From the NCBI GenBank assembly GCA_026119935.1, contig JALRMH010000059.1, positions 1-64,000 on the forward strand: a DNA stretch of 64,000 nucleotides, written 5' to 3'. How positions within the stretch are numbered: position 1 is the first letter of the stretch; the number at the start of each line of letters is the position of its first letter. Position numbers and translations under genes: made by a program. The DNA is from Endothia cerciana. Its lineage: Eukaryota; Ascomycota; Sordariomycetes; Diaporthales; Cryphonectriaceae. Below are positions 47,259-59,141 of the stretch, piece after piece. The notes under the pieces are model-generated. The model was not told where the DNA came from. It ran no database searches and saw only the letters and a program-made list of their open reading frames with translations.

Positions 47259-48693
47259 ATGGACACCTATCAGCTGGACTTTGCCGCCCTACTAAGCCTA
47301 TGCGCCGTGCTCTTCGTGGCACAGAGCAGACCGCGTCTGAAGAATGCAGACAAAAAACAGTCGGATTCTCAAAAGAAACTTCAAGCGGACGGAGCAGACA
47401 GGGCAGAGGTGTCACAGTGGCCCTTTCTGGCAGTCTACGCACTGGTAATGGGCTCAGACTGGCTCCAGGCAAGACTCATCCATGCCCATCTCAATCCCAG
47501 CTTGACCTCGAAGAGGCTTATCTAACATCTCACAGGGTCCCTTCCTCTACTCCCTCTACCGTGAAGAACACAAAGTCTCCTCCTCCCTGGTGTCAACCCT
47601 CTTCACAACCGGCTTCCTCTCGGGCGCCCTGTCCGCCTACGTGACAGGGACGCTGGCCGACAAGCACGGGCGTAAGAAGGCATGCCTGTTCTTCTGCGTC
47701 GCATACGCCCTCTCATGCACCCTTACCATGATCCAGAGCCTGCCCCTTCTCTTCCTCGGCCGCATCCTGGGTGGGATTAGCACGAGCCTGCTGTTCAGCG
47801 TCTTCGAGAGCTGGATGGTGACGGATTTCCACGCCCGCAAGCTCGTCTCCGAGGACGGGGACCTGTCCTGGACGTTTGGCGTCATGAGTACCCTGAACAG
47901 TGCCGTGGCGATCGTCAGCGGCGTGTTCAGCGAGTGGATCGTGGGCGTGACGGGGACACGCAAGGCTCCATTCGCCGCTGCGGTGGTCTTGCTTGGCCTT
48001 GCTTTCTGGGTGATGTTGACGAGATGGGCGGAGAACTATGGTGATGCTTCTGTGAAGCAGGGCAGCGAGAAGAAAGACGATAGGCCCAGGCTGTGGGGTA
48101 TACTCAAGGACCCGCGCATCGTCTGTCTAGGCTTGGCGTCGACCATGTTCGAGGGCTCGATGTACCTCTTTGTCTTCTTCTGGGCACCGGCGCTCTCGTC
48201 CGCGCGCGCGTACGAGGCTCTTCCAGGTGCCGCAGCGAGCACTGGGGGGCTACCTTACGGGATCATATTCGCCAGCTTCATGGCGTCCGTACTGGCCGCG
48301 TCGCTGATCTTCAACATCGCGATGGACAAGAAGCTGCTCAAGTACGTGTACCTGCTGATCGGGATCCTCGGGGTCGCAGATCTGGTCTTCTACCTGCTCG
48401 AGCAGCCGCGGAGCGAGCAGCTCACCTTCTGGCTGTTCTGTCTTTTCGAAGCGTGCGTCGGCATGTACTGGCCGTGCGTGGGCTATCTCAAGGGTCAGCT
48501 GATCGAAGATGGCATACGCGCGCAGCTGTACGGCATCTTGAGGGTCCCCCTGAATATGTTCGTGGTGGTGTCGCTGTACTTTACGGGGGACGGCGATGCA
48601 TACGCCAAGGTGTTTGCGGTCTGCTCAAGACTGTTGCTGGCGGCGATTGGCGCATTGTATGCGATGGCTATGAACGAGGACGAACTACCTTGA
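47259..48693 (+). CDS. MFS transporter of the MFSD5 / molybdate-anion type
   Basis: Exons 47259-47468 and 47536-48693 give 455 residues. The 67-bp intron is GC-AG: the donor reads CCAG|GCAAGA and the acceptor CTCACAG, with a CTAAC branch. The join produces GSDWLQGPFLYSLYREH, a highly conserved block of the MFSD5 family, which supports the non-standard donor. Further markers are TGFLSGALSAYVTGTLADKHGRKKACL (loop between helices 2 and 3, quoted in part), GRILGGISTSLLFSVFESWM and EACVGMYWPCVGYLKGQ. About twelve helices are visible. Relatives carry molybdate in algae and animals; the anion in fungi is not settled. It is divergent from the Zn2Cys6 regulator. Confidence 0.9.
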
Positions 48694-49089
48694 TCTGGTT
48701 TTGGCAGCGCGAAAGTGGCCTCAAGACTACTGTGATTGTTCAGGGCCGGGGGCCGGGCCCGAAAATGCTGACATCTCGGGCCCGAGACCGTCGCGGGTGA
48801 CGTTGGTGATAGCTAGGCTGGGGTCCATCGTCACAGACCGCGTTAAATGAGGACGAGTGACATGATGTATTCAAACCATTTGGATATTAATCTAGAATGC
48901 TATGATGAGCTCTAGTCACATAAATAAGACAAAGCTTCCCACGACGTCTGTGGTCTCGCTCTTCCGTACGTTTAAGAACTAAGCCTCGAGAAGCCTTAAG
49001 CAGGTTGCAATTTCGCGAACACATACGACCCTGGCATCAGTATAGCTACCGAATCGTCTCTCCACTACGATAAAGAATCATTCCACCCA
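48694..49089. other. Intergenic; promoter of the FAD monooxygenase gene
   Basis: No coding or RNA feature was recognised in this 396-bp stretch. Confidence 0.55.
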
Positions 49090-50469
49090 ATGGCCCCATT
49101 ACATATCCTCATTGTTGGCTGTTCCATAGCCGGCCCGGCCCTCGCGACCTGCCTGCTTATCTCCAACCTCCCTGCCAGCCAGAAACCACACATCACCATC
49201 CTTGAGCGCTCCTCTGGCCTGCGGACTGAAGGCCAGAACATTGACATCCGCGGTGCGGGGATCACCATCATCCATCGGTTAGGAATCGAGAAGGAAATCC
49301 GGGCGAGGACGACGGGTGAGGAGGGCGTGCGTTTCGTTGATGCTCGGAATCGGATCTGGGCCCAATTTCCGGCGGACAGGAGCGGCAAGACGTCGACGCC
49401 CACCGCCGACGTGGAGATCTTAAGGGGGGCGCTTGCGGAGATCCTGTACCGGAGGGCGGGGACGGTGGGCGAGGAGGTGAGGGCGCAGGGTGGAAAAGGA
49501 ATCGAGTTCCTCTGGGGTGACCATCTAGATAGTATCGGGCAGGACGGGGATAGGGTGAATGTTCACTTTGCAAAAAGCAGTGAGACGCGTGCGTTCGACC
49601 TTGTCGTCGGCGCGGACGGGCTGCAGAGCACGACAAGGAGCATGGTCTGGGGGCGGCAGGCTGGTGATGTCGTGAAGAAGCTGGCCGGCGGTGTGTATGG
49701 GGCCTTCTTCAGCATGCCGGCAGGGAACAACGATACCATGTGGCGGAGGTGGTTTCATGCACCCAGGCGGAGAGGGATGATGGTCAGGCCGGATGAGCAA
49801 CGTGACAGAGTCACGGTGTTTATGACCCTCATAAACGACACCGACGAGAGGCTCCCTGCGGTGGCTGCCAGGAGGCACGAGGATGTGGAGGCGCAGAAGG
49901 AGCTGATGAGGGAATATTTCCAGGATGCCGGGTGGGAGTGCGAGAGGATATTGGACGGGATGATGAAGACGAAGGATTTCTACTTTGACATGATCGCCCA
50001 GGTCAAGATGGACAGCTGGAGCAAGGGGCGTGTTGCCCTCCTGGGCGACGCCGGGTGAGTCCCGCCTCTTTACATGCCCAAGCAACCCTCCCGCGGATCC
50101 AGTTTGCACTGACCCCAAAGCAGATACTGTGCGTCTCCCTTCTCCGGTATGGGCACGACTCTCGGCCTGACAGGCGCATGGAACCTCGCCGGCGCCATCC
50201 TTCAACACCCCGACGACCACACGCACGCCTTCGCACAGTACGAAGAGAAGATGCGGCCTACTGTCGAGCTCGCACACAAGCTTGCGCCGGGCATGCCTGA
50301 GAGTCTTCACCCGAAGACGGCCTGGGGCGTCTGGGCCCTGAACGCCATCATGTATGTCCTGGACTGCTCGAGGCTTTTCTATCTGGTGCTGCTGCTTGGA
50401 GCGGGACCACCTGCGCACTTTGTGCCGGTCGAGGAGTATGGCTTTCGTCAGCTGGAGGAGATGAAGTAG
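49090..50469 (+). CDS. FAD-dependent monooxygenase (aromatic hydroxylase type)
   Basis: Exons 49090-50054 and 50124-50469 (69-bp intron, GTGAGT to AAGCAG) give 436 residues. The three hallmarks of class A flavoprotein monooxygenases are present: the dinucleotide fold HILIVGCSIAGPALA at the N-terminus, the DG motif LVVGADGLQSTTR, and the GD motif VALLGDAGYCASPFSGMGTT, the last formed across the splice. GQNIDIRGAGI and ERSSGLRTEG also fit. Such enzymes use NAD(P)H and O2 to hydroxylate aromatic or polyketide rings. No reductase or backbone gene lies beside it. With the nearby regulator, transporter and dioxygenases it may serve aromatic catabolism, which is inference. Confidence 0.9.
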
Positions 50470-52900
50470 GTGTCGGGTTCTGGCCTGCGTTTATAAGTAT
50501 GAGCACCTGCCTCTGTTTTTTTTTTTTTTTTTGGTTTTTTTTCTTCCAAAGATTTACCTCATTATCCATCCTGTGTTGTGAAAATTTGGGATCAAGGGTC
50601 CTCCTTCCCGGGGCTCAGTGGTGGTTCCGAACAGTGAGTGCACACCAGTTCTCAGGGTGTCAGTGCTGCTCGTTGGCCAACTCAAAGGGATGGCCCGTTC
50701 CCACGACTATATCTCCAGCCCTCCTAGCCGCTGGGGGTCATAACTTGTCCTCCAGGGGGAGAGCCATGGCGTCGTCCTCCCCGTGACTTGTCCCCAGCTC
50801 GAACTGCCGGGGACAAATTCTGCTCTGCACAACGCAATATACCTGAGTGGATGGGCCCGGTGGCGTTCATCAGAAGCAATCACCTCGCCGGACCATAAGA
50901 TCAGTGCACTCAACACCGATCCTCGGCCCAGGTGCATTCCATGGTTAAAGGCCCTGTCCGGCATCCACGGATAGTCTGGCGACGCGACTGGACTCGGCCG
51001 CTGCCGTCCTACGGACATGTCATGCCATCACGAGACGGTCCCCCTCTGGACTGACGGGCTGCCAAGGCTGGTATGAATGGTTCCAGTGGGCCACGAAGAC
51101 GGGGGGCGCCGGGACTGCCAGCTGTCGACAAGACTCTCCAAATTGAGATAAGATAGATAATGTATATATACACACACACATATATATACCTATATATTTC
51201 AGTGTCCTCGTCTGTCGCTTCGGATGCTGCCGGCCAGGAAGGGAAACACGACGACAAGGGGCCGCTGCTAATCAGTCACAGGGGGGAGGGGGGGGCGGGG
51301 TGTGGGCTGCGAGATCCAGGGCCCATAGCGCAGAGGGGCCCCCACCCACACCGTCCTGCCTGTCAGGCCTGGCTGTGTGTTCTATTTAGGCCAAGCAGCC
51401 TGGCCTCTCAACCTGGCGGCGGCCCGCTCCGGAACTACGGTGAATATCCACGGTCACAGCGCTACTTACCCTCGAGGGGCCCCAGCACGAAGAAATAATG
51501 GCAACAGGTGGTTCAGGTTCACAGGCTGGCCTGATGCTGACCCCTCGGGCGCTCACTGCTTAGGTGTGAGATGTCCCCCTACCTTGGTTGTACGTTCCCG
51601 GGTGTGGACTAGTCTAGTTGGTCCCAGGGGACAAATCCGGCAAGGCTGAGGGGAAAAGAGAAGAAGAAAAGATGGTGGGGTACTCGGGGTACGTACCTGG
51701 CAAGGTCCCTGCTCGGGCCTGTCAAAGTGGCGTGATTTGTTTGGAAAGTGGTCTGAATCAGATGCTTCTCACTGGATGTTGAGGCGACACGGTCGGTTGA
51801 AGGGGGAGATTTCCAACGTCCACCACAACCCACGAACCACGAACCACGAAACCACGAACCACAGCCGCCTCTGACCCTTCATCGACCTTTTTTGCCCGGG
51901 CGTGAGGGTTCTGTGACCCCCCCCCCACCCCACGCGCAGCACACGGCACAGCAGCACAACAGCACGGGCACCTGGGCACCTGGGCCTGCAGCAACGTCCT
52001 CCCTCCTGGCAGTGGCAGGCTTGGGCGCGACCCTGGGATCAACATCAGCCCATTTTCTACACACACCCTCACTCAGCGTGCCGGCCAGCCAGCAGCATCT
52101 CCGCTGGACGGGCACCATCACTCATCCACCCACCTACTCACTCATCCACCTGACAGCCTGGCCCTCCCCCCGCCCAGGTGAGATACCTGTCAGTACTCAC
52201 AGGCGACATCCCACGGGAGATCCTCAGGGCCCCTCGGTGGGTTCTTGCGCCTGCTCTGCCGAGCCGAAGCCAGTCCGCCCTCCACCCGCCTCGTTCAGCA
52301 CTCCCCGTAGCAGGCCAGACCGGATCGCCAACAGATTGACGTCCACCACTGTACACGAGCCGTTGCCCCGGTCTGCGCAGGCTGGACAAGACGATCCTCA
52401 AACCCGTCGGCCCCTACCACCCAATTGTCCGCACCGTGGTCTGGATCCCGTACGACTTCAGGCATCGCCACCCGTCCCGGTCACTCCTACCTCCCTTCAC
52501 CAGAGGACCATACCCCGTGCAGGTCCTCTTGAACACATCAGCTACCGTCTGATAGCCCCAACGTTTGTCCAGGGCCGCGACATCCCCTTCCTTCCGTCGT
52601 GACGGCCTGAGTGGGGGTCAAGCTTCCATCCGAGCTACTGTACTGTCGGCGCCGGACACCACCTAGCTTTGCATTCCAATGCCCCATCGCAGATGATAAA
52701 TCCGTCGGGCCCGATCCAGCAACCGTCTCGTCCTCGCCCTAACCACAACCTGACCTGTTGCCACCGCCTCTAGGACTGAGGCCACCCAGCCTTTGGGCCG
52801 ACGATTTTCCCCCAGCTCCCATCGACACGGAGACATCTCCTGATCGCCGACCCGCCAGGACCCTGATCTTGTTCCTGCAATGTTCAGCAGATGACCGACC
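50470..52900. other. Long G+C-rich intergenic / 5' region
   Basis: The 2.4-kb stretch is pyrimidine-rich toward its right end and includes a T run (50517-50533), a TA/CA microsatellite (51163-51195) and a 10-base C run (51918-51927). A 236-codon open frame at 51892-52602 has low-complexity Pro/His/Ser/Thr composition and no family features, so it is judged spurious. A long upstream leader for the bHLH gene at 52901 is likely. Confidence 0.45.
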
Positions 52901-53611
52901 ATGGACCCTAATCTCCTCAGACACATCGAGTACTTCCTCGAACCCAACAACCAAGTAAGGACACCTGCCATCCGACATTTCTGGTGGTGGTGAACCTCCC
53001 CCCTTTCCCTGCCGAGGAGAACCATGCCGCGCTGGTGCGCCTCTTCAAGTGCTAATCCCTCGCAGACTGGCGACGTCGAGAGCCAGCAGCAGCGCCGGCC
53101 CACTGGCCCCAGCTCCAGCTCCTCGGCCCAGAACTTTTGGGACACAGCTGGCCTCAATGTGGACTCGGCCCTCGCCTCGCCATCGTCCGGCCCTACCAGT
53201 CTGTCGTTCGAGTCGTTCGGTCAGGCTACGGCTCCCACGGCGAACAGGCCCCAACAGTCAAGATCACAGCAGACTGGCGGCCAGGGGTCAAGGGTAATAC
53301 TCCCCCCTCGGCCACCGAAATCAAAGGCCGGGCACGAGCGCAAGCGTACAAAGCTCAGCACCGAGTCGACGCCCTTCGATAATGTCGACTACTGGATACA
53401 GTTCGACAACGAGGAGGGCGCGGCGGGAGAAGGGGCCAACCCGGACCTCAACCACCAGAATGGCAAGGAGGCGCAACAATCAGCACAGCAGCCACAGCAA
53501 CAGCCACAGCAGCTGAAGAGGTAAGCTCTCCTTTCTCGGGCGGACCGGTAGGGGCCCAAGCGCACGCACCCGGGCGACACTTCGTGCCGGCGTGCAAGGC
53601 GCCCTGCCCGC

Positions 53612-53643
<32 letters not shown>

Positions 53644-54871
53644 CACCGGCTGGTTCAAGATGGTGGCGTGACTGACACGATTTTTTTGAAACAAGACCAA
53701 GGTTACAACACTCACATACCTCGCCGTCCACCGTAGCTACCACGCGGGACAGTCAGCAATGGAGCCCTCAGGAGCAGCACGAGTCGAGATCGGCGGCGGC
53801 GGGGCCTAGCAATCCCAGGCCGCTACACCGTCCATTACGGCCCGAGGACATGCTTGACGACGACGCGGCGCTGGACTATGCGCTATCCGAGGAGGGCGAC
53901 ATGACCGCAGAAGACTTTGGCTCCATGAATCTGACTGAGCATCTGTCCAAGATTGACAATATGCCACCGCCGGACGTCCCGCCACGGGAAGGACTGTACT
54001 CAACACCGCTGAGTTGGGAGAAGCCCCAACCGGGCCTGCGGCTTGACTCCCTCATGAGCATGCAGAACCCGCAGCAGCTGAGCGAGGATGAGCAACGGCG
54101 CCTCATCGCCATAGCGATGAACACTGGCCCGGTGATGGGCGGACTGGGATCGGGACAATTCGGACAGGCCAGCGGGTCCAGGGGATATGTTGCTGGAGGA
54201 GGGCTCCATGCGGCCTTGGGCCCGGCATTCAATCTAGGTGGCGGTCTAGGGGGGTTTGGTGGTCTAGGAGGCTTAGGAGGGATGGGACTGGTAACAGACG
54301 ACGCGCCGCTGTTGCGACCAGAGACGCCCGCTGTCGCAAAACCACCGCAGCCACGGCTTTCCCGGACCAGCACCGACAAGAGCGAGGCCAAGGGCAAAGG
54401 GAAGGAGAAAGAAGTCGATGATGAGTCGAAACCAAAGGGCAAGTCGGGAGATCGCACGGCGCACAACGATATTGAGAGGAAGTACCGGACGAATCTGAAG
54501 GACAGGATTTCTGAGCTGCGAGATGCAGTGCCGGCGCTGAGGACGATCCAGGAGGGCGTGGTCGACGAGGGGGAGGACAACACGCCAGGAAATCGGCCTA
54601 AAGTGAGCAAGGTGGGTGAATATGTCCCCCCCAGTGATGGGGTCTACGACTATGGTTCGGCATGGCTAACAATCCGCAGGGCACGGTCCTCACGAAGGCC
54701 ACCGAATACATCAGCTACCTGGAAAAGAAGAACAGGGCGATCATGGCGCAACATCAACAGCTCTCCCGCCGGCTGGCGGCCTTCGAGCAGCTTCTCAGCC
54801 AGACGGCGCGGCCGACGTTCCAGATGCCGAATTACAGCAGGACGCTGTTTGACCCGCGAGCATTCTGTTAG
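52901..54871 (+). CDS. SREBP-type bHLH transcription factor without membrane anchor
   Basis: Four exons (52901-52954, 53066-53520, 53753-54611, 54680-54871) give 519 residues. The N-terminal half is rich in Ser, Gln and Pro (QQPQQQPQQ before 53520), as in activation regions, then an acidic DMLDDDAALDYALSEEGD stretch and a Gly-rich run (GGLGGFGGLGGLGG). The bHLH domain begins AHNDIERKYRTNLKDRISEL; the Tyr in ERKYR is the SREBP-class signature. Helix 2 (KGTVLTKATEYISYLEKK) is completed across the last intron. A leucine-rich coil follows and the protein ends soon after, with no membrane helix, unlike SREBP but like fungal SrbB-type factors. The second intron (232 bp) contains a CCG repeat and a T run. 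Confidence 0.87.
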
Positions 54872-55575
54872 GGCTCCCTGCACGGTCTGCTGGGCGACCG
54901 AGCTCCCAGGACACCCAACAACTCTTATAAACATAGCTTTCGGCGTTCTTAATCCGGTTTCGGCACTGCAATCGCTTCACTTCCGGGCCATCGGGAGCAG
55001 GGGCAAGGGAAATGACAGGTCATGGGATATCACGGATGGTCACCGATTGGTGCAACGAAACGAGGAAAAGTATAGACCCACCCACCTCTAAGCAAGGAAC
55101 CATTCCCAACGGGGAAGGTCCGTTTTCTTTGTATATAAATGTTGAGCCACCAACAGATGTCCACTGACAACGGTGTTGTGGGATCAAGGTGTAGTCGGTA
55201 ATGCGCAGTGGGACGTGGTGGATAATCAGGTAGGGCGATAGAAATCCAGGGGAACGGCCCGAAGCCTGGCCTGATGAGTTTCTACGACAGGACGGAGATC
55301 ATGTGGCCGCCAAGAGGGAGAGCGCCGAGCCATACAGCATTGTGATGGGAGTCTGTCATTGCGTCTAGGACACGGAACGCCACTTGCCAAAGCGTGCGAC
55401 CAGCTGCTACCTGAACACGCTATTTCCATACCGTATCATAGCGTGCTGCCTTCCCACGTAAATGTTCGCGAGTCGAGAGGTGAATCTGCTCATCCCCGTC
55501 TGTAAGAACACATGTACAAGGCATGCTCTCCATGCCATGCCGGTCCGTTCTCCTCCTTGTGAGGCTCGCGCTCCC
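54872..55575. other. 3' regions of convergent genes
   Basis: This 704-bp stretch lies between the ends of the bHLH and Icp55 genes, which face each other. No extra gene was recognised. Confidence 0.55.
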
Positions 55576-57145
55576 TCAGTTCCGCAGCGCCTCGATATCG
55601 ACAACCTCCTTTACCGCCTCCGTTGTCAACACGACCGGCCCCGTCTCATCCACACACACACTATCCTCGATCCTGATGCCCATGCCCCTAAAATGCTGCG
55701 GCCACCTCTCGTCATCGGGCACGTACACCCCCGGCTCGATGGTCACGCAGTGTCCCGGCCGCAGCGCGACGTTCCGGCCATATCCGGGACAGTCGTGCAC
55801 GTCTAATCCTATGTAGTGTCCCACATGGTGCGCGAACAGCGCCTCCAGCGCCCCAGACCCTGACAGCTCGAAGCCGAGCCTGGTGAGCTCGGTGCGCAGC
55901 GCGGCCTCGGTCGCGCGGTGGATCTGGTCAAGGCTCAGCCCGCTGTCCGCACGGCAGAGCGAGACGCCCGACCTCTGTACCCGCAATACCGCCTCGTACA
56001 GGTCCTTCTGGGCGGGCGAGAACTTGCCACCTACGGGCCACGTCCGCGTGATGTCGGTGATGTATGTCCCATACTCCCCGCCGGCATCTACCAGTACCAT
56101 CTCTGCATCGTTGAGGGGGGCATTGTTGAGGACGTAGTGAATCATGTTCGCCCTGCTCCCGCCGGCCACGACGGGGACGTACGCAGGACCGTCGCATCCG
56201 TCTGCCGTGAACGCGTGGTCGAGGTACGCATGGAGATCCTTTTCGTACTTCCAAACCCTCCGCATCGCGTTCGTGAGGGCGCGCCCCGAGATCCGGCCTG
56301 CCTGGCGCATGTTGGCTACCTCGGCGGGTGATTTGATTATCCGCAGGGAGTTGAGGAGCGGTCTGAGAGGTGAGGTGGAGACCACGCGGCCGCCAGAGGT
56401 GCGGAGGAGGGATCTCAATCTCGGGTTCCCGCTGTCGTCGGTGTAGATCTCGCTCGCATCCTTGAGCATGGGCCGGAGCAGCTCCCCCGCCTTGTTGATG
56501 TCCCCGGCCCTATCTGCGTTGAAGACGTCCTCTGCGGCCTGCACGCCGCTCCAGGGGCCGGACCACTGCTCTGCGGCGGGGTCCTTTGGCCGCACGAGCA
56601 GGTGGAATACGAAGTCGCCGAGCTGGTCACCGGTCTTTTGTATGACTGCCATCGCCTCGGGCTCGTTGAAGCCGGTGAGGTAGAGAAAGTTGGATTCCTG
56701 ACGGAACGGAAAGAAGACGGCACCGGAGCGCCATTTTGTCTCGGCGGCGGGGAGAATCGCGACGGCATTCCTGGGGAGGGACTGGGCCAGGCGGGCGCGG
56801 CGGTCGTGGTATTCTTGGGCGGTGATGCCGGGTGTCACTGGAGCCACGAGGGTCATGTTTTAGTCTGCAGGTGGTTCGGGTTGGGAGGCCGAAAGACATT
56901 CAGGGTCCGAGGGAGGGAGACGCACGTTCGCCTGGCTTCAGGAGATGAGGATGGGTCTCATAGACGGGCTGCCCGAACTGCAGCTTGGATGCAGAGACGG
57001 AGGCATACTGTCTGCGATCTGGCGGGAGGGGTCGTCGTCGCTGGAGGAGGGCTCGGAGGTCTGTGGGAGGCAGGGTCTGCGGTCGAGGGGCGAGACGGCT
57101 CAGGACGATTGGCTTGCCCAGCAGCCTGGCAGTCGAGGGTCGCAT
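55576..57145 (-). CDS. icp55: Mitochondrial intermediate-cleaving peptidase Icp55 (M24B X-Pro aminopeptidase)
   Basis: Exons 57145-56926 and 56837-55576 (88-bp intron, donor GTGCGT, acceptor TCCAG) give 493 residues. The join produces HPHLLKPGELTPGITAQEY, the conserved start of the Icp55 mature enzyme. Residues 1-50 are rich in Arg, Leu and Ser without acids at the start (MRPSTARLLGKPIVLSRL), a mitochondrial presequence ending PDRRQYASVS. The M24 metal ligands are all present: two Asp in LVDAGGEYGTYITDITRTWP, His in HHVGHYIGLDVHD, Glu in TIEPGVYV and Glu in GIRIEDSV. Icp55 trims one residue from proteins already cut by the matrix peptidase MPP, which stabilises them. An ATG inside the intron (56856) would give a form without presequence if the intron is retained. 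Confidence 0.9.
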
Positions 57146-57753
57146 GCTGATGTCTCTTGGAGAGTGCGGTGGTCCACGACGCCAGCCGTGAGCATTGTGA
57201 CGACGATTGGTGGTGGGGGGGGGGGGGAGGGGACTGTTGAGGGAGAGAATGTGATATTCCAGTCGGCGCGACAAGAATTATTAGCAGTTGGGGCGGGATG
57301 TAAAAAGAGCTTGGACCCCTGCAGAGGCGGACTAGGGCACCCCCTGTCGGCGCCCCAGCGGTGCTCCCCAGTCCCCAGCATCGAACGAGGATCTCGTCAT
57401 GGTACCCTCTTAGCCGCAACGTCTGTACTGCACTGCACTACACTACTGGTAAATACCGAGCACCACAGCGGAGTCCACCAGCACAGGCTCGCTCGAGATG
57501 GACCACGTCGACCAGCAGGATCAGATCACATCATTACACTCATCATGACATAGAACTGCGCCGACTTGGAGGATCGGTATCGGAGACATTACTTATGATG
57601 CGCGCAGAGACAGGTGGAGCCCTCAACATGACTGCTCAAGGAGCGTCGGCCGCCTTCGCGACGTCAATGAGGCTCGTGCAACAAAGCCACCATCAGGCGT
57701 TCGACAAACTGATCAGGCGGTCTATTTCTATGAATTCCTTGCGGTCTTATCCT
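57146..57753. other. Icp55 promoter and 3' flank of the SAT4-like gene
   Basis: The stretch holds the upstream region of the Icp55 gene, including a G run near 57214-57227. Nothing else was recognised. Confidence 0.5.
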
Positions 57754-59141
57754 CTAGACATCGAACCCTCGGTGCGACAAGCCCTGAACCCCACTGCCTT
57801 CGAAGCCTGCCCCATCGCAGACCTGTGACTGCGCTGCGTGCGTGTCCTCGTCGTACCAGGCGCCCTCTGCCGAACCATCACGGCTGCGAGGGGTCACCGC
57901 GTGCAGCGGCAGCACATCTCGAGATCCGTCCGTCGACTCCGTCCGCCGTGGGGCTGTCCCATACGACGACACGGCGAACTTACGGAAGGGGTCTTCGTGG
58001 AGGTGGAGGCGCGATGGCACTCGCAGCACCCTCGCCTCCCGGGGCACCGCAGCCGCCAGCTCGGCGCTCTCGCTCGTCTTGTGCCACCTCGATCCCTGGT
58101 GGCCTCTGCTGCTGGCCCGTTCGCGCAGAGAACGCAATGCGTGGAACCGCGATGTTCCTGGGCTTCGCAGGCGGACCACCGAGGGGAATATGGGCGCACA
58201 GCCCACAATTATACCGATGTAAATCTCGACAAAACTGGAATGCACGGTCAGCGACCGGGTACAGAGGAGAGGTGTTGGTCAGTCGGCCGTCGTAGGAACT
58301 CACGTGACGTTTGAGTTGCGCGAGTATAGGTACGTCTCATCCTTTTTGGTGAAGCTCAGCCCGAGGCCCAGGTCAACGTATACTCCTACGGCACTCATGG
58401 CCACCGCACTGGAACATGGTGATATCACCGGTCAGCACATGAGTCGAGGGACGTTCTGGGGTGGCAAGGAGGGGCGTCTCACAGCAGTCCGGCCGAGAAA
58501 CAAGCAGTGGCACCCAGTTTCCGACGCCAGTTCATGTTAAGGGAGCCCAGGACGACCAGGGGAAGTGCCCAAAGATATACGTCAGTAACCAAGTTAAACA
58601 CCCTGCCAACATTGGAAACGCGGTTTATCACGGCCTCGTTCCTTGAGAAGATATAGATGAACATGTCCACGGGGTAGGCGACACAGATGACGAGGCAACC
58701 GGCCAAGACTGCCCACCTGAAACGGGTCTTAGCAGAGAAGAGACGATAGTACATGAGGAGGATGGCCAGCTTGGTGAAGAGGTAGGATAGCATTAGGAGT
58801 ATGGTGCAGTGCAGCTGGGTCTTGGCCACCTGCTCGTACTTCCCCAGGGACATGTCCCAGAGGTGTCTGGATCCGCCGTTGATGAAGAGGTTGTCGAGCA
58901 ATGCTGTCGCCGAGATCATGAATGTCGATCCCAGCACCGTACAGACGTCGTCTAGACCTAGATTCTTATGGATGAAGATCCGGATATAAAGCTTGAACAG
59001 CACGCTGATGATGGCAAGAGCCATAAACACGGAGGTCACGCCGAGGAAGACGGCTGCGCCGTTGACGGGACTGTTGAAATTGGACACCCCATCCGGAGCC
59101 TGCGTTGCCGGCGTCGTCCAGATGTCTTCGTCGGAGGACAT
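57754..59141 (-). CDS. SAT4/rhodopsin-like seven-helix membrane protein
   Basis: Exons 59141-58483, 58408-58304 and 58234-57754 keep one frame (about 414 residues). Both introns begin GTGAG and end CAG. The start at MSSDEDIW is chosen over an in-frame ATG 30 codons upstream because the added residues look non-coding. Seven hydrophobic helices are visible, among them AAVFLGVTSVFMALAIISVL, NLGLDDVCTVLGSTFMISAT and, in exon 3, VEIYIGIIVGCAPIFPSVVR, the typical last helix of the fungal integral membrane (SAT4, rhodopsin-domain) family. The roughly 140-residue tail after it is hydrophilic and Ser/Arg-rich. The family's function is mostly unknown; some members are thought to be receptors. Confidence 0.8.

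Noticed and set aside
49525..50418. 297-codon minus-strand frame opposite the FAD monooxygenase
   Set aside because: Antisense shadow. The plus strand carries all flavoprotein motifs and a consensus intron.
44141..50469. Secondary-metabolite gene cluster (regulator, MFS, FAD monooxygenase)
   Set aside because: No polyketide synthase, NRPS, terpene cyclase or other backbone gene is present. The MFS gene is of the conserved MFSD5 type rather than a drug exporter.
51892..52602. 236-codon open frame upstream of the bHLH gene
   Set aside because: Composition is low-complexity Pro/His/Thr/Ser in a C-rich region. No domain, signal or splice-supported extension was seen.
57838..58314. Long plus-strand frames opposite the SAT4-like gene
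   Set aside because: They are shadows of the last exons, open because of high G+C. The minus-strand spliced frame has family motifs and these do not.
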